Positions 44,343 through 54,000 of a stretch of 59,162 nucleotides of DNA are shown in pieces; the stretch's first letter is position 1; the number at the start of each line of letters is the position of its first letter. Origin of the DNA: Oscillospiraceae bacterium (GTDB taxonomy: Bacteria > Bacillota > Clostridia > Oscillospirales > Ruminococcaceae); contig JAGHIE010000015.1 of the NCBI GenBank assembly GCA_017887325.1, positions 1-59,162 of the forward strand, read 5' to 3'. A model generated the notes under the pieces. The model had not been told where the DNA came from, searched no databases, and saw only the letters and a list, made by a program, of their open reading frames with translations. A program made the position numbers and the translations under genes.

Positions 44343-46392
44343 ATTAGCATTTAAAAATGTCTTTAAAAGTTTTAAGGATTATACTATTTATTTTTTCACA
44401 CTTGTTTTGGGCGTTAGCGTGTTTTATCTATTTAATTCAATAGAAAGTCAAACAGCGTTAATCGAAGTTACTAAAAGTGGTAGAGATATTATTAAATTAA
44501 TGACAAATACTTTATCTGGATTGAGTGTTTTTATAGCTTTTATATTAGGCTTTTTGATAATTTATGCGAATAAGTTTTTGATGAAAAGAAGACACAAAGA
44601 ATTTGCAATATATCTAACACTTGGTATGAGCAAGAGAAAAGTATCAACAATATTGCTTATTGAAACTATGATTGTTGGTGTTTTCTCACTTATAGTTGGT
44701 TTAATTTTAGGTGTTGGATTATCACAGTTTATGAGTGTGTTTGTTTCTAATATGTTTGAAGCAGATATGGAAAAATATGAGTTTATTTTTTCTATACAAA
44801 CTTGTATTAAAACACTTGTTTATTTTGGTATTATGTATTTAGTAATGATGCTATTTAATACATTTACTGTCGGTAAATATAAATTAATAGATTTACTACA
44901 ATCAGGTAGAAAATCTGAAAAAATAAAGTTAAAAAATCCTATTTTGTGCGTATTTGTGTTTATTATAGCTTGTGTAATATTAGGAATGGCATATTATCAA
45001 GTTACATTTAAAGCGACAGAAATGACATCAGGAAAAGCTATTTTTATTCCTATACTAATGGGTATTGTATCAACATTTTTGATATTCTGGTCATTATCAG
45101 GATTGATTTTAAAAATAGTAATGAGTATGAAAAGTGTGTATTATAAAGGCTTAAATTCTTTTACATTAAGACAAGTAAGTAGTAAAATTAATACAACAGT
45201 AATTTCAATGACAGTTATATGTTTGATGTTGTTTGTGACTATATGTACATTATCAAGTGCATTGTCACTAAGAAATGAAATGGTATCAAGTTTGGATAGA
45301 CTAGCACCAGTAGATATAGTTGTATATAAAGAAAAAAATATACCAGAAGACAATACTGCATGTCCAACAGAACAAATAGAAGATAGCCGTGTAAGCATAG
45401 AAGAAAGTTTTGAAAAAGTTGATTTTGATGTAAATAAATACTTTAAAGATATAGTAAATGTTAATGTTTATACAAGTAGTGACTTTACTATGAGAGATTC
45501 TTTAGAACAGAATATTGATGAAGTTAAAAAAGAATATCCATTTTTAATAGTTGACGGAGTAGAAAGCATAATGAAAATTAGTGATTATAATAAAGTCGCT
45601 AAACTTTATGGAAATGAAACTTTGAGCTTAAATGAAGATGAGTATGCAGTGGTTGCCGATTATGAAAACTTGGTGAATATTAGGAATACTGGACTAGAAA
45701 AAGGACAACAAATAACATTAAACGGAAAAACATACAAGCCAAAATACAACGAGTGTAAAAAAGGATTTTTAATGATAAGTTCAATAGAAGTTAACGCAGG
45801 GATTGTTGTATTTCCAGACAAAACAATAGATGAATTAAATTCAATAAATTCTCAAACAGAATATCTAATTGCAAATTATAACGCAGAAGATAAAGATGGC
45901 AAAAAGGAAATAGAAGAAGAAATTTTAAATTTAGATAAAAGAGAAAACTCTGATAAAATATTTATAGATGCTATTAGCAGAATAGCTCTTTCAGAATCAA
46001 GTATTGGACTTTCAGCTTTAGTAACATTTATAGGATTATATCTAGGTATAGTTTTCTTAATTACAAGTGCAGGGCTTTTAGCTTTAAAAGAATTGACAGA
46101 AAGTACAGATAGTAAAGGTAGATATGATATTTTAAAGAAAATAGGTGCTGACAAAAAAATGATTAGCAAATCATTATTTACACAAATATTTATTTTCTTT
46201 ATGTTCCCTTTGTTTATAGCAATAATACACTCAATAGTAGGATTAAAATTTAGTAACTTTGTTTTATCAACCTTTGGTGGAAAGAATTTATTAATATCAA
46301 TTATTATGACAACTGTATTTCTTGTAATAATATATGGTGGATATTTCTTAATAACATACTTTAGTAGTAAAAGTATTATAAATAAAAAATAA
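44332..46392 (+). CDS. BceB-type ABC transporter permease
   Basis: This 686-residue membrane protein has ten predicted segments arranged as four, two and four, with a large extracellular domain between about residues 310 and 540, the BceB layout. It begins with KLAFKNVFKSFKDYTIYFFT. FtsX-type segments are seen in KRRHKEFAIYLTLGMSKRKV and KGRYDILKKIGADKKMISKS. The extracellular domain likely binds the antibiotic. The start overlaps the ATPase gene, implying coupling. A GGGGGTGA site lies nine bases upstream. Confidence 0.92.
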   Translation: MLTKLAFKNVFKSFKDYTIYFFTLVLGVSVFYLFNSIESQTALIEVTKSGRDIIKLMTNTLSGLSVFIAFILGFLIIYANKFLMKRRHKEFAIYLTLGMSKRKVSTILLIETMIVGVFSLIVGLILGVGLSQFMSVFVSNMFEADMEKYEFIFSIQTCIKTLVYFGIMYLVMMLFNTFTVGKYKLIDLLQSGRKSEKIKLKNPILCVFVFIIACVILGMAYYQVTFKATEMTSGKAIFIPILMGIVSTFLIFWSLSGLILKIVMSMKSVYYKGLNSFTLRQVSSKINTTVISMTVICLMLFVTICTLSSALSLRNEMVSSLDRLAPVDIVVYKEKNIPEDNTACPTEQIEDSRVSIEESFEKVDFDVNKYFKDIVNVNVYTSSDFTMRDSLEQNIDEVKKEYPFLIVDGVESIMKISDYNKVAKLYGNETLSLNEDEYAVVADYENLVNIRNTGLEKGQQITLNGKTYKPKYNECKKGFLMISSIEVNAGIVVFPDKTIDELNSINSQTEYLIANYNAEDKDGKKEIEEEILNLDKRENSDKIFIDAISRIALSESSIGLSALVTFIGLYLGIVFLITSAGLLALKELTESTDSKGRYDILKKIGADKKMISKSLFTQIFIFFMFPLFIAIIHSIVGLKFSNFVLSTFGGKNLLISIIMTTVFLVIIYGGYFLITYFSSKSIINKK

Positions 46393-46393
46393 T

Positions 46394-46428
46394 AAAAAAG
46401 GTGTATCTATAAAAGATACACCTTTTTT
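46394..46428 (+). terminator. Terminator after the BceB-type gene
   Basis: AAAAAAGGTGTATCT (46394-46408) and AGATACACCTTTTTT (46414-46428) form a perfect 15-bp hairpin with a five-base loop. Confidence 0.9.
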
Positions 46429-46498
46429 ATAAATGACAATTATTCATAAATATGTTAAAATATATAAGATTTAGTTTATATAGAAAGATTTTGATATT

Positions 46499-47617
46499 AT
46501 GAATGTATTAAATAGTGTAAAGAATTTTTTTAAGAAGGAAACTGTGTTGTGTATATCGGGAATATTGGCATTAATATCGTGCTTTTTTGTACCGATAAAT
46601 GAGAAATATCTGTCATATATTGATGTAAATACATTGATTTTATTGTTTTGCTTAATGCTTGTTATGGCAGGACTACAGCATATAGGATTTTTTTCTAATA
46701 TGGGAAACATGTTTTTAAAGAGAATAAAATCTCAAAGAGGGCTTGTTTTAATATTAATATCACTGTGTTTTTTCAGTAGTATGCTTATAACAAACGATGT
46801 TGCATTAATAACTTTTGTTCCGTTTGCAATACTGGTGCTTAAAATGGCGAACATGGAATATTTAGTTTGCTTAACAATCACTTTAATGACAATATCTGCA
46901 AACTTGGGCAGTATGTTGACACCACTTGGAAACCCACAAAATTTGTATTTATATTCTACATCAAATATGTCAATTGGTAAGTTTATACTGATAACATTAC
47001 CATATACATTGATATCAGGAATATTATTGTTTTTATGTATTTTATTTTATAAAAGAAGAAATGTACCACAAGATTTTAAATATGAAAACAATGAGATTGA
47101 TTATAAGAAACTAATCTTTTATGGAGTTTTATTTTTAATATGTTTATTATCAGTTGTTGGTGTATTAAAAGAAAATTTATTGTTATTAATAATTTTGTTA
47201 GCAGTTTTTATAGCTAACAAAAAATTGATTTTAAAAGTTGATTATAGTTTGTTGTTAACATTTGTGTTTTTCTTTGTATTCATAGGAAATATGGGGAATA
47301 TAGAGCAGTTTAATAACTTTATAAACAGCATAGTGAGCAATAGAGAAATAGGTGTTTCTGTTATTATTAGTCAAGTTATAAGCAATGTTCCATGTGCGTT
47401 ATTGTTGTCTGGATTTACAGACAATTTTAAAGCGTTGATAATAGGTACAAACTTAGGTGGATTGGGAACATTAATAGCATCAATGGCAAGTTTGATTTCG
47501 TATAAACAAATAGTTACAGAATACCCAACGCTAAAAGGAAAGTACATTGTTTTGTTTACAGTATTTAATATTGGATTTTTAGCAGTACTATTTTTATCAA
47601 CATATTTTATAAAATAA
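46499..47617 (+). CDS. ArsB/CitM-type anion permease
   Basis: This 372-residue integral membrane protein has about ten hydrophobic segments. The key patterns of the ion-transporter superfamily are two re-entrant-loop motifs, SMLITNDVALITFVPF (about residues 95-110) and LGSMLTPLGNPQNLYLYS (about 140-157). The group includes arsenite, citrate and sodium-dependent dicarboxylate carriers, and the cargo cannot be chosen from sequence. The ribosome binding site (AGAAAG) is weak. It stands alone between two terminators. Confidence 0.78.
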   Translation: MNVLNSVKNFFKKETVLCISGILALISCFFVPINEKYLSYIDVNTLILLFCLMLVMAGLQHIGFFSNMGNMFLKRIKSQRGLVLILISLCFFSSMLITNDVALITFVPFAILVLKMANMEYLVCLTITLMTISANLGSMLTPLGNPQNLYLYSTSNMSIGKFILITLPYTLISGILLFLCILFYKRRNVPQDFKYENNEIDYKKLIFYGVLFLICLLSVVGVLKENLLLLIILLAVFIANKKLILKVDYSLLLTFVFFFVFIGNMGNIEQFNNFINSIVSNREIGVSVIISQVISNVPCALLLSGFTDNFKALIIGTNLGGLGTLIASMASLISYKQIVTEYPTLKGKYIVLFTVFNIGFLAVLFLSTYFIK

Positions 47618-47648
47618 AAAACAGGGTTGAATTTCAACCCTGTTTTTT
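47616..47648. terminator. Bidirectional terminator
   Basis: ACAGGGTTGAA and TTCAACCCTGT pair, flanked by A and T runs. It serves the anion permease gene and the QueD-like gene, which converge here. Confidence 0.88.
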
Positions 47649-47657
47649 TATGCATCA

Positions 47658-48224
47658 CTATCTTTTTTTGTATCCACATTTAGGACAAACACCATTTTCA
47701 TTTAGTGCGATACCACATAATGGACAACGGTCTATCTTATTATGTGTTTCATATTCTTCAGAAGCAGCATTTACACCACTAGTGAATGTTAATTTTGCTA
47801 TATTTAATTTATCTTTAAGTAAATCATATACAATTTTAATCATGCCTTCAACAGTTAGAGTTTCTTTTGTAACTACTAATCTGCAATCTGGATAAGCTGT
47901 TGCAAGGTCTGTTTTAAAAGCTGGACCTTCCATTGTGTTATTAGGAGATCCGTCTTTAATGCCTTGTTTTTCATAAACATCTAAAATGGCAGGTAACAAA
48001 GGATCATCTTCTCTTAAAATTAGAGCGTGATCAAAGTTTTTCAAAACTTCCCAAGCTGTTTTTTGAATTTCGTTGCAAGGGAATACCATGTTTACGCCTT
48101 CTTCGATTGTATCTTCAACTTCTATTGTTAGTACGCCTGTATGTCCATGAAGATATTGAGCTTCGCCTTTGAAACCAAAAAATCTGTGAGCATATTGTAA
48201 ATCCAATTTAGTTATACTTCTCAT
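47658..48224 (-). CDS. QueD/PTPS-like protein with zinc ribbon and missing catalytic cysteine
   Basis: This 188-residue protein belongs to the 6-pyruvoyl-tetrahydropterin / 6-carboxytetrahydropterin synthase family. The zinc-binding histidines are present (H13 in YAHRFFGF, H26 and H28 in LHGH), as are FDHALIL and TLTVEGM. However, the cysteine that normally stands four residues before the HGH motif (CxxxHGH) is alanine (A22), with a glutamate next to it. A C-terminal zinc ribbon, CPLCG (167-171) and CPKCG (180-184), is an unusual addition. No other queuosine or folate gene is near, and no preQ1 riboswitch is visible. It may catalyse a different pterin reaction. The start has AGGAGG. Confidence 0.82.
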   Translation of the reverse strand: MRSITKLDLQYAHRFFGFKGEAQYLHGHTGVLTIEVEDTIEEGVNMVFPCNEIQKTAWEVLKNFDHALILREDDPLLPAILDVYEKQGIKDGSPNNTMEGPAFKTDLATAYPDCRLVVTKETLTVEGMIKIVYDLLKDKLNIAKLTFTSGVNAASEEYETHNKIDRCPLCGIALNENGVCPKCGYKKR

Positions 48225-48486
48225 TTTTGTATTCCTCCTAAAATTTATATTTATGGAACAAAATCCATATTGTTGAGTAATAAATATTTATAAATATATA
48301 ACATTTTACTTGTTAATTTATAACAAATATTACACTTTCATATTAAAATAATTGTAGAATATTGTCAATATATTTAAAATAAATAATACAAAAAGTTAGT
48401 AAAACAGACATATTTTATACAAAAAGTGTATACTATTATTTATAAAACAAATTTATAAATAATAGTAATATTTATTCAATAAACCT

Positions 48487-48617
48487 TTGAAAAAATTAAA
48501 AAAATATGTTATTATAAAAAAGTAGGCGATGAAAACCCAGACTATCGTCCCTCACTTTGCATAAAACGTAAGATACTATCGAAGTGAAATAAAGGAACCA
48601 TTTTTGGTTCCTTTTTT
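48487..48617 (+). promoter_or_regulatory. Probable guanidine-IV (mepA-type) riboswitch with promoter and terminator
   Basis: A promoter, TTGAAA (48487-48492), 17 bases and TATTAT (48510-48515), starts a leader about at 48522. The leader reads GGCGATGAAAACCCAGACTA, then a second structured part (CACTT at 48552 pairing with AAGTG at 48582). It then enters a terminator, AAAGGAACCA (48591-48600) and TGGTTCCTTT (48605-48614) with T residues, before the MATE gene. A structured leader ending in a terminator directly upstream of a MepA-type MATE gene is the known setting of the guanidine-IV riboswitch, a ligand-induced on-switch in Clostridia. The match to that consensus is from memory, not alignment. 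The 260 bases before this (48225-48486) are AT-rich with no gene. Confidence 0.6.
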
Positions 48618-48638
48618 GTGTGAAATGGAGGATTTTTT

Positions 48639-49991
48639 ATGGAAGAAAACAAAATGGGTGTAATGGAGATGAAAAAGTTACTACTTACAATGTCATTTCC
48701 TATTATGATTTCAATGCTTGTGCAAGCACTTTACAACATAGTTGACAGTATGTTTGTAGCAAGAGTGTCAGAGACAGCATTGACAGCAGTTTCACTGTGC
48801 TATCCTGTACAAATGATAATTGTTGCAGTGGCGTGTGGTACTGGAGTTGGGGTAAATGCTTTATTATCCCGTTATCTTGGAGAGAAAAAGTACAAAAAAG
48901 CAAATCAAATTGCACTGCATGGTATATTCTTAGCAATTTGCAATTGGATAGTGTTTGCTATTTTAGGATTTTTCTTTTCAGAGGCTTTTTTAAGATTATT
49001 TTCATCTAACGAACAAATACTCGAAATGGGCGTTAGTTATATGAAAATATGTACAATTGTGTCTTTTGGAGTTTTTGTCCAAATCACATACGAAAGAATT
49101 ATGCAGTCAACAGGAAATACTATCTACAACATGATAATTCAAGGTGTAGGGGCGTTAATAAATATTATTCTTGACCCTATTTTTATCTTTGGTTATTTTG
49201 GAATTCCTGCACTAGGTGTTAGTGGTGCTGCTATAGCAACTGTTATAGGACAAATTGTTGCTATGATTTTGGGTATAGTGATAACACAAACAAGAATAAA
49301 AGAAGTCAATATCAGTATAAAAGACTGGAAACTGGATTTAGGCATGATTAAAAACTTATATAAAATAGGTTTTCCTGCAATATTAATGCAGTCTATTATG
49401 AGTTTTATGACAGTATTTATGAATATGATTTTAATACCATATTCTGAATTAGCAGTATCAGTTTTCAGTATTTACTACAAATTACAGCAATTTGTATTTA
49501 TGGCTGTGTTTGGCATGAATAATGCTTTAATTCCTATAGTGGCTTATAATTATGGTGCTAGAAAGAGAACAAGAATTTTACAAGCAATTCGTTTTTCTTT
49601 GATAATTTCAAGTATAATTATGGCAGTGGGTACAATTGTTTTTGAGATTATACCAAAAGAACTTTTATACTTATTCGATGCTAAAGAAAATATGTTGGCT
49701 ATTGGTGTTCCGTCATTAAGAATTATTAGTATAAGTTTTATTTTTGCTGGTATATCAATGGTGTTGTGTTCTGTATTCCAAGCATTAGGACACGCAAACA
49801 AATCTTTATACATTACTTTGTTAAGACAATTATTGATATTAATTCCACTTACATGGGGACTTGCAAAACTATTTGGTTTAAATGTTGGTTGGTGGTCATT
49901 CCCAATAACAGAAGCTATTTGTGCAGGTATAAGCCTTGTACTGTTAGCAGTTGTAAGGAAAAATACAATAATGAAAATAGAAGATAAATAA
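48639..49991 (+). CDS. MATE-family exporter (MepA-like)
   Basis: This 450-residue membrane protein has twelve predicted segments in two six-helix halves. MATE features include MSFPIMISMLVQALYNIVDS near residue 20, FGVFVQITYERIMQSTGNT and GAAIATVIGQIVAMILGI in the first half, and YKIGFPAILMQSIMSFMTVF and GMNNALIPIVAYNYGA in the second. MepA-type exporters are cation-coupled. If the leader is a guanidine riboswitch, guanidinium or a related cation is a likely cargo. The start has GGAGG. A terminator follows. Confidence 0.9.
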   Translation: MEENKMGVMEMKKLLLTMSFPIMISMLVQALYNIVDSMFVARVSETALTAVSLCYPVQMIIVAVACGTGVGVNALLSRYLGEKKYKKANQIALHGIFLAICNWIVFAILGFFFSEAFLRLFSSNEQILEMGVSYMKICTIVSFGVFVQITYERIMQSTGNTIYNMIIQGVGALINIILDPIFIFGYFGIPALGVSGAAIATVIGQIVAMILGIVITQTRIKEVNISIKDWKLDLGMIKNLYKIGFPAILMQSIMSFMTVFMNMILIPYSELAVSVFSIYYKLQQFVFMAVFGMNNALIPIVAYNYGARKRTRILQAIRFSLIISSIIMAVGTIVFEIIPKELLYLFDAKENMLAIGVPSLRIISISFIFAGISMVLCSVFQALGHANKSLYITLLRQLLILIPLTWGLAKLFGLNVGWWSFPITEAICAGISLVLLAVVRKNTIMKIEDK

Positions 49992-49993
49992 TA

Positions 49994-50033
49994 AAAAAAC
50001 ATATTATCTAATTTTAGATAATATGGTTTTTTA
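49994..50033. terminator. Bidirectional terminator
   Basis: CATATTATCTAA (50001-50012) and TTAGATAATATG (50015-50026) pair perfectly with A and T runs outside. It lies between the MATE gene and the convergent ferredoxin-flavodoxin gene. Confidence 0.85.
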
Positions 50034-50035
50034 TT

Positions 50036-50800
50036 TTATATGAAAAGTTCGTTTTCTTTTCTAACAGCAAATAATTTTTCCATTAGTTTAGCTTTTTGTT
50101 CTAATAAATCATTGTCCAAATTTTTAGCTTTTTTAGGACAAATACTAATACATCTCATACAAGTGATACATTTGTCTTTGTCAATAATTTCAGGGTTTTC
50201 TTTTGATATTGCTCCCATAGGACATAATTTTGCACAAACTCCACATTTTGAACAATCATCATTTGTTTGTGGTTTTAGTGCAACACCTTTAAATTCTATG
50301 TATGGGTAATTTCCAGAGATATTTAATGAATTTACATGTAAACTATCAGTATTTTTAATTGAACTGATAATTGTTTGAGTATATTCTAAAAGTTGTTTTT
50401 TATCAATATCATCTGGTCTGCCTTTTGCAAATTGATGCATCATAGAATGCTCTGCAATAGCTGTAATGCCAGCAATACAAGAAAAGTTTTGTTTACTTAA
50501 AAAGTCTGTCAGTTCTAAAAGAGTATCGTCATAAGCTCTGTTTCCGTATACAACAACAGCAATGGCTTTTGCTTTGTTTGCATTAAAATTTTTCATTCTT
50601 TCTAAAGCGATATTAGGTACTCTGCCACCATAAGAAGGAACACCTATTATACAAATATCATCTTCATTGAAAGAGTAATTGTAGTCACCATTAAATACAC
50701 TTAAATCGATTTCTTTGTGTTCTTCAAACTCGTTAGATATTAATTTTACAATATTTTCTGTTGATTTTGTAGGGCTAAAATATATAGAATATACGCTCAT
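50036..50800 (-). CDS. EFR1-type flavodoxin-ferredoxin fusion protein
   Basis: This 254-residue protein combines a flavodoxin-like domain (SIYFSPTKSTENIVKLI at residues 5-21, GVPSYGGRVPNIALERMKNF) with two C-terminal [4Fe-4S] motifs, CSKCGVCAKLCP and CITCMRCISICP. Such fusions shuttle electrons in anaerobes, and their partners vary. The start follows AAGGAGG. The gene is divergent from the GH85 gene across 210 bases of AT-rich DNA. Confidence 0.9.
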   Translation of the reverse strand: MSVYSIYFSPTKSTENIVKLISNEFEEHKEIDLSVFNGDYNYSFNEDDICIIGVPSYGGRVPNIALERMKNFNANKAKAIAVVVYGNRAYDDTLLELTDFLSKQNFSCIAGITAIAEHSMMHQFAKGRPDDIDKKQLLEYTQTIISSIKNTDSLHVNSLNISGNYPYIEFKGVALKPQTNDDCSKCGVCAKLCPMGAISKENPEIIDKDKCITCMRCISICPKKAKNLDNDLLEQKAKLMEKLFAVRKENELFI

Positions 50801-51010
50801 AAGAAAACCTCCTTAAATTATTTAATCAATTTATAATTTAATTATAATCCTTTATAATTAAATTTTCAATCTTTCAAATTTTTGTGATGAAATTATTAAT
50901 AATATAACTTTTTATTACTAATATATATAATTTTTATGGTATATTTTATGAAAATTTTGTGATATCATTTTATTGTGCTCGTGCACTAAATGATATAGGA
51001 GGTTTATATA

Positions 51011-54000
51011 ATGAAAGATGTTTTAAAGAAGAAAAAAAGAATATTATCATTACTATTAGCTGGTATGATAGTATGTAGTACTTCTACTTCAATTTTTGCT
51101 AGTGATACACTACCATATCTTGGAGAAAGTGCTAAAGGCGAAAATCAACCATACGAACACGGTTACAGATCTCTTGATTTAAAAAATTGGAGTCCTGAAA
51201 CAGACCCATACGCTGATTTTATGAGAGCTCAAGTTCCACTACAAGAAAGAAATGAAGCTTTCACAGCAACTCAAGCAAATCCTAACCTAAACCCTGAAAC
51301 ACAGTATTTTAACTTATCAGGTGACTATGGTAATGCATTTTTTGATAGTTACTCTTATACAAATGAATTTAGCCAATATTTATTTAATTACTGGCAATAT
51401 ATAGATTATCACGGTTCTTGGCACGGTATGCCAACACAAGATGTTCCAGAAGAATTATATCAAGATGAACGCGGTGTTACAGACGCTTGGCAATATAGAA
51501 AATTTGAATTTGGTGTAATTAATATGCCAAACCCAGGATATACAAATGCTGCACATAAAAATGGTGTTTTATCTTTAGGTTGTATCTTTACTCCTCGTAC
51601 AGGACAAAAACACTCACCAATGTTAGAACAAGATGAAAACGGCAACTTTATCATTGCAGATAAATTAGCACAAATGTGTAAATGGTATGGATTTGATGGT
51701 TGGTTTATAAACCAAGAAGAAAAAATCCCAGCAGAAGATGTTCCATTATACAAACAATTTATGAAACAAATGAGAGATCAAGGTATCTACATTCAATGGT
51801 ACGATTCAATTACTCAAGATGGTTATATTTCTTACCAAAACGAATTTAACTCAGTAAATAGTCCATATGTACAAGAAGGAGATACAAGATATTCAGACTC
51901 AATTTTCTTAAACTACTGGTGGAGCAATTATAAACTAAAAAGTTCTGCTGAACACGCAAAAGAAATTGGTGTAAATCCTTTAGATACAGTTTTTGCTGGT
52001 GTTGAATCAGGTATGTATCGTTGGCAACAACCATATGATTTAAGAGATAACTTAGGTGAAGATGGTCAACCTATGAACTCTATTGCAAGTTTAGGTGCAG
52101 AATTCGTTCATGATGGATTAGACGAAGATTTAGATAATGGTGCTAACAATAATATCGAAATGCGTCGTGAAAAAGATGAATATCAATGGATGACATTCGA
52201 TAGAGAAAGAGTTTGGTGGACAGGTCCATTTGAAGACCCTAGTGAATCTAGCTCTTCAGCAGATCGTAGCACATACCCACAACAACAAGATATTGGTATT
52301 GGTACAACAAAACAATTAAACTTTGACGGTGTATCTGCATATATTGCTGAACGTTCTGTTATTAATGGTGATACATTTGTAACAAACTTTAACACAGGTC
52401 ATGGTTTAGAATATGTTAAAGCTGGAGAAATCTCCAACGACCACGAATGGTCAAATATCAATATTCAAGATATTTTACCAACATGGCAATGGTGGATTGA
52501 TTCTGAAAGTGATACAGAATTAAAAGCTGATTTTGACTATGGTAGCAAATATACAAAAATGGAAGCTGACAAATCAGTTTCTAACTTTGATTTTGACTTA
52601 GTAGGTGCTTATGAAGGTGGTTCTTCTTTAGCAGTTTACGGAAAAGTTGATGCTAAAAATACTCTACACTTATACAAAACAGATTTAGCAGTAGAACAAA
52701 ATTCTAAAATGGATATCACATTTAAGAAAACTACTGAAGATGATGTAACAATGAAATTAGGTTTAATCTTTAAAGATGATGCTGAAAATATGGTTACATT
52801 AGATGTAGAAAATTCTCAAACAAAAGGCGAATGGACAACATCAACAGTTGATTTATCTCAATATGCTGGAAAACAAATTGCTGCTATTAATTTAGTATTT
52901 GAAGGCACAAGTGAAGATTATCAAATCAACATTGGTCAAATGAAATACACATCAAATGAGAGTCAAAAACCACAAGCTCCTACAGGCTTAACAATTGACA
53001 AAGCATTTGATACACAAGAAATGTACATTTCTTGGGACATCGCTGACTATGATACAGTTAAACAATACAATGTTTACGCTGAAATAGACGGAAAAGATGT
53101 ATACTTAGGTGGTATTTATGATGATCACTACTACATCAAAGATTTATATGATGCAACAGGTGATGTTGAAATTAAATTAACAGCAGTTTCAGAAGACGGT
53201 ACAGAAAGTGATCCAGCTACTGTAAACTACAATTATGACAATGCATTTAAAGATGTTGAAGTAATTGCTGATGACGGTAGATTAGATGTATTCTTTAGTG
53301 CTCCTGAAAATGCAGGTGAAATTACAGTTGAAGTAACACCAGAATACACAGGTGTTGAAGATCAAGAATCATACACAACTACAGTAGAAGCTGGAGAAAA
53401 CTCAGCAACTGTAAAAGTTCCTCAAGGAGCAGATGCAGACAATGTAAGATATACTATGAAAATATCTGCTGAAAATGGTTCTTTCACAACATTTGACGGA
53501 AAATTAAAAGACAGTTATGCAAAACCATATACAGGTACAATTTCTGCTGGTGCATTAATTGCTGAACCAGAACCAAGCGATTGGTGGAAATTACATTGTA
53601 CATATACAACAGCAGCAAACAGCGAACCAACTGAAAAATCTATTACTCGTGGTGCTGACGGAATGTTTGCAATTCCTAGTGATGTTAAAACATTATCAAT
53701 AGTACTAGAAGATTATTCAACAAATAAATCTGCACCTACAACATATGTATTTAACGAAAGTGGTATGGTAAATACTTCTGAGTTAAATAATAAAATCAAT
53801 GAAGCAAAAGCTTTAGATGAAAAAGAATATACACCTAACAGCTGGGCAGTTTTAAAACAAGCTCTTGCTAATGCTGAAACTGTATTAAACACAGAAAATG
53901 TTACACAAGAACAAGTTGATACACAAGTTAGTGAATTACAAAAAGCTCTTGACCAATTAGCTGAAAAAGTTAATAAAGAAAACTTACAATTCTTCTTGGA

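Noticed and set aside
48515-48620. Fluoride riboswitch suggested by GGCGATG in the MATE leader
   Set aside because: The rest of the leader (AAAACCCAGACTATCG) does not follow the fluoride consensus, and the gene is a MATE exporter, so guanidine-IV fits better.
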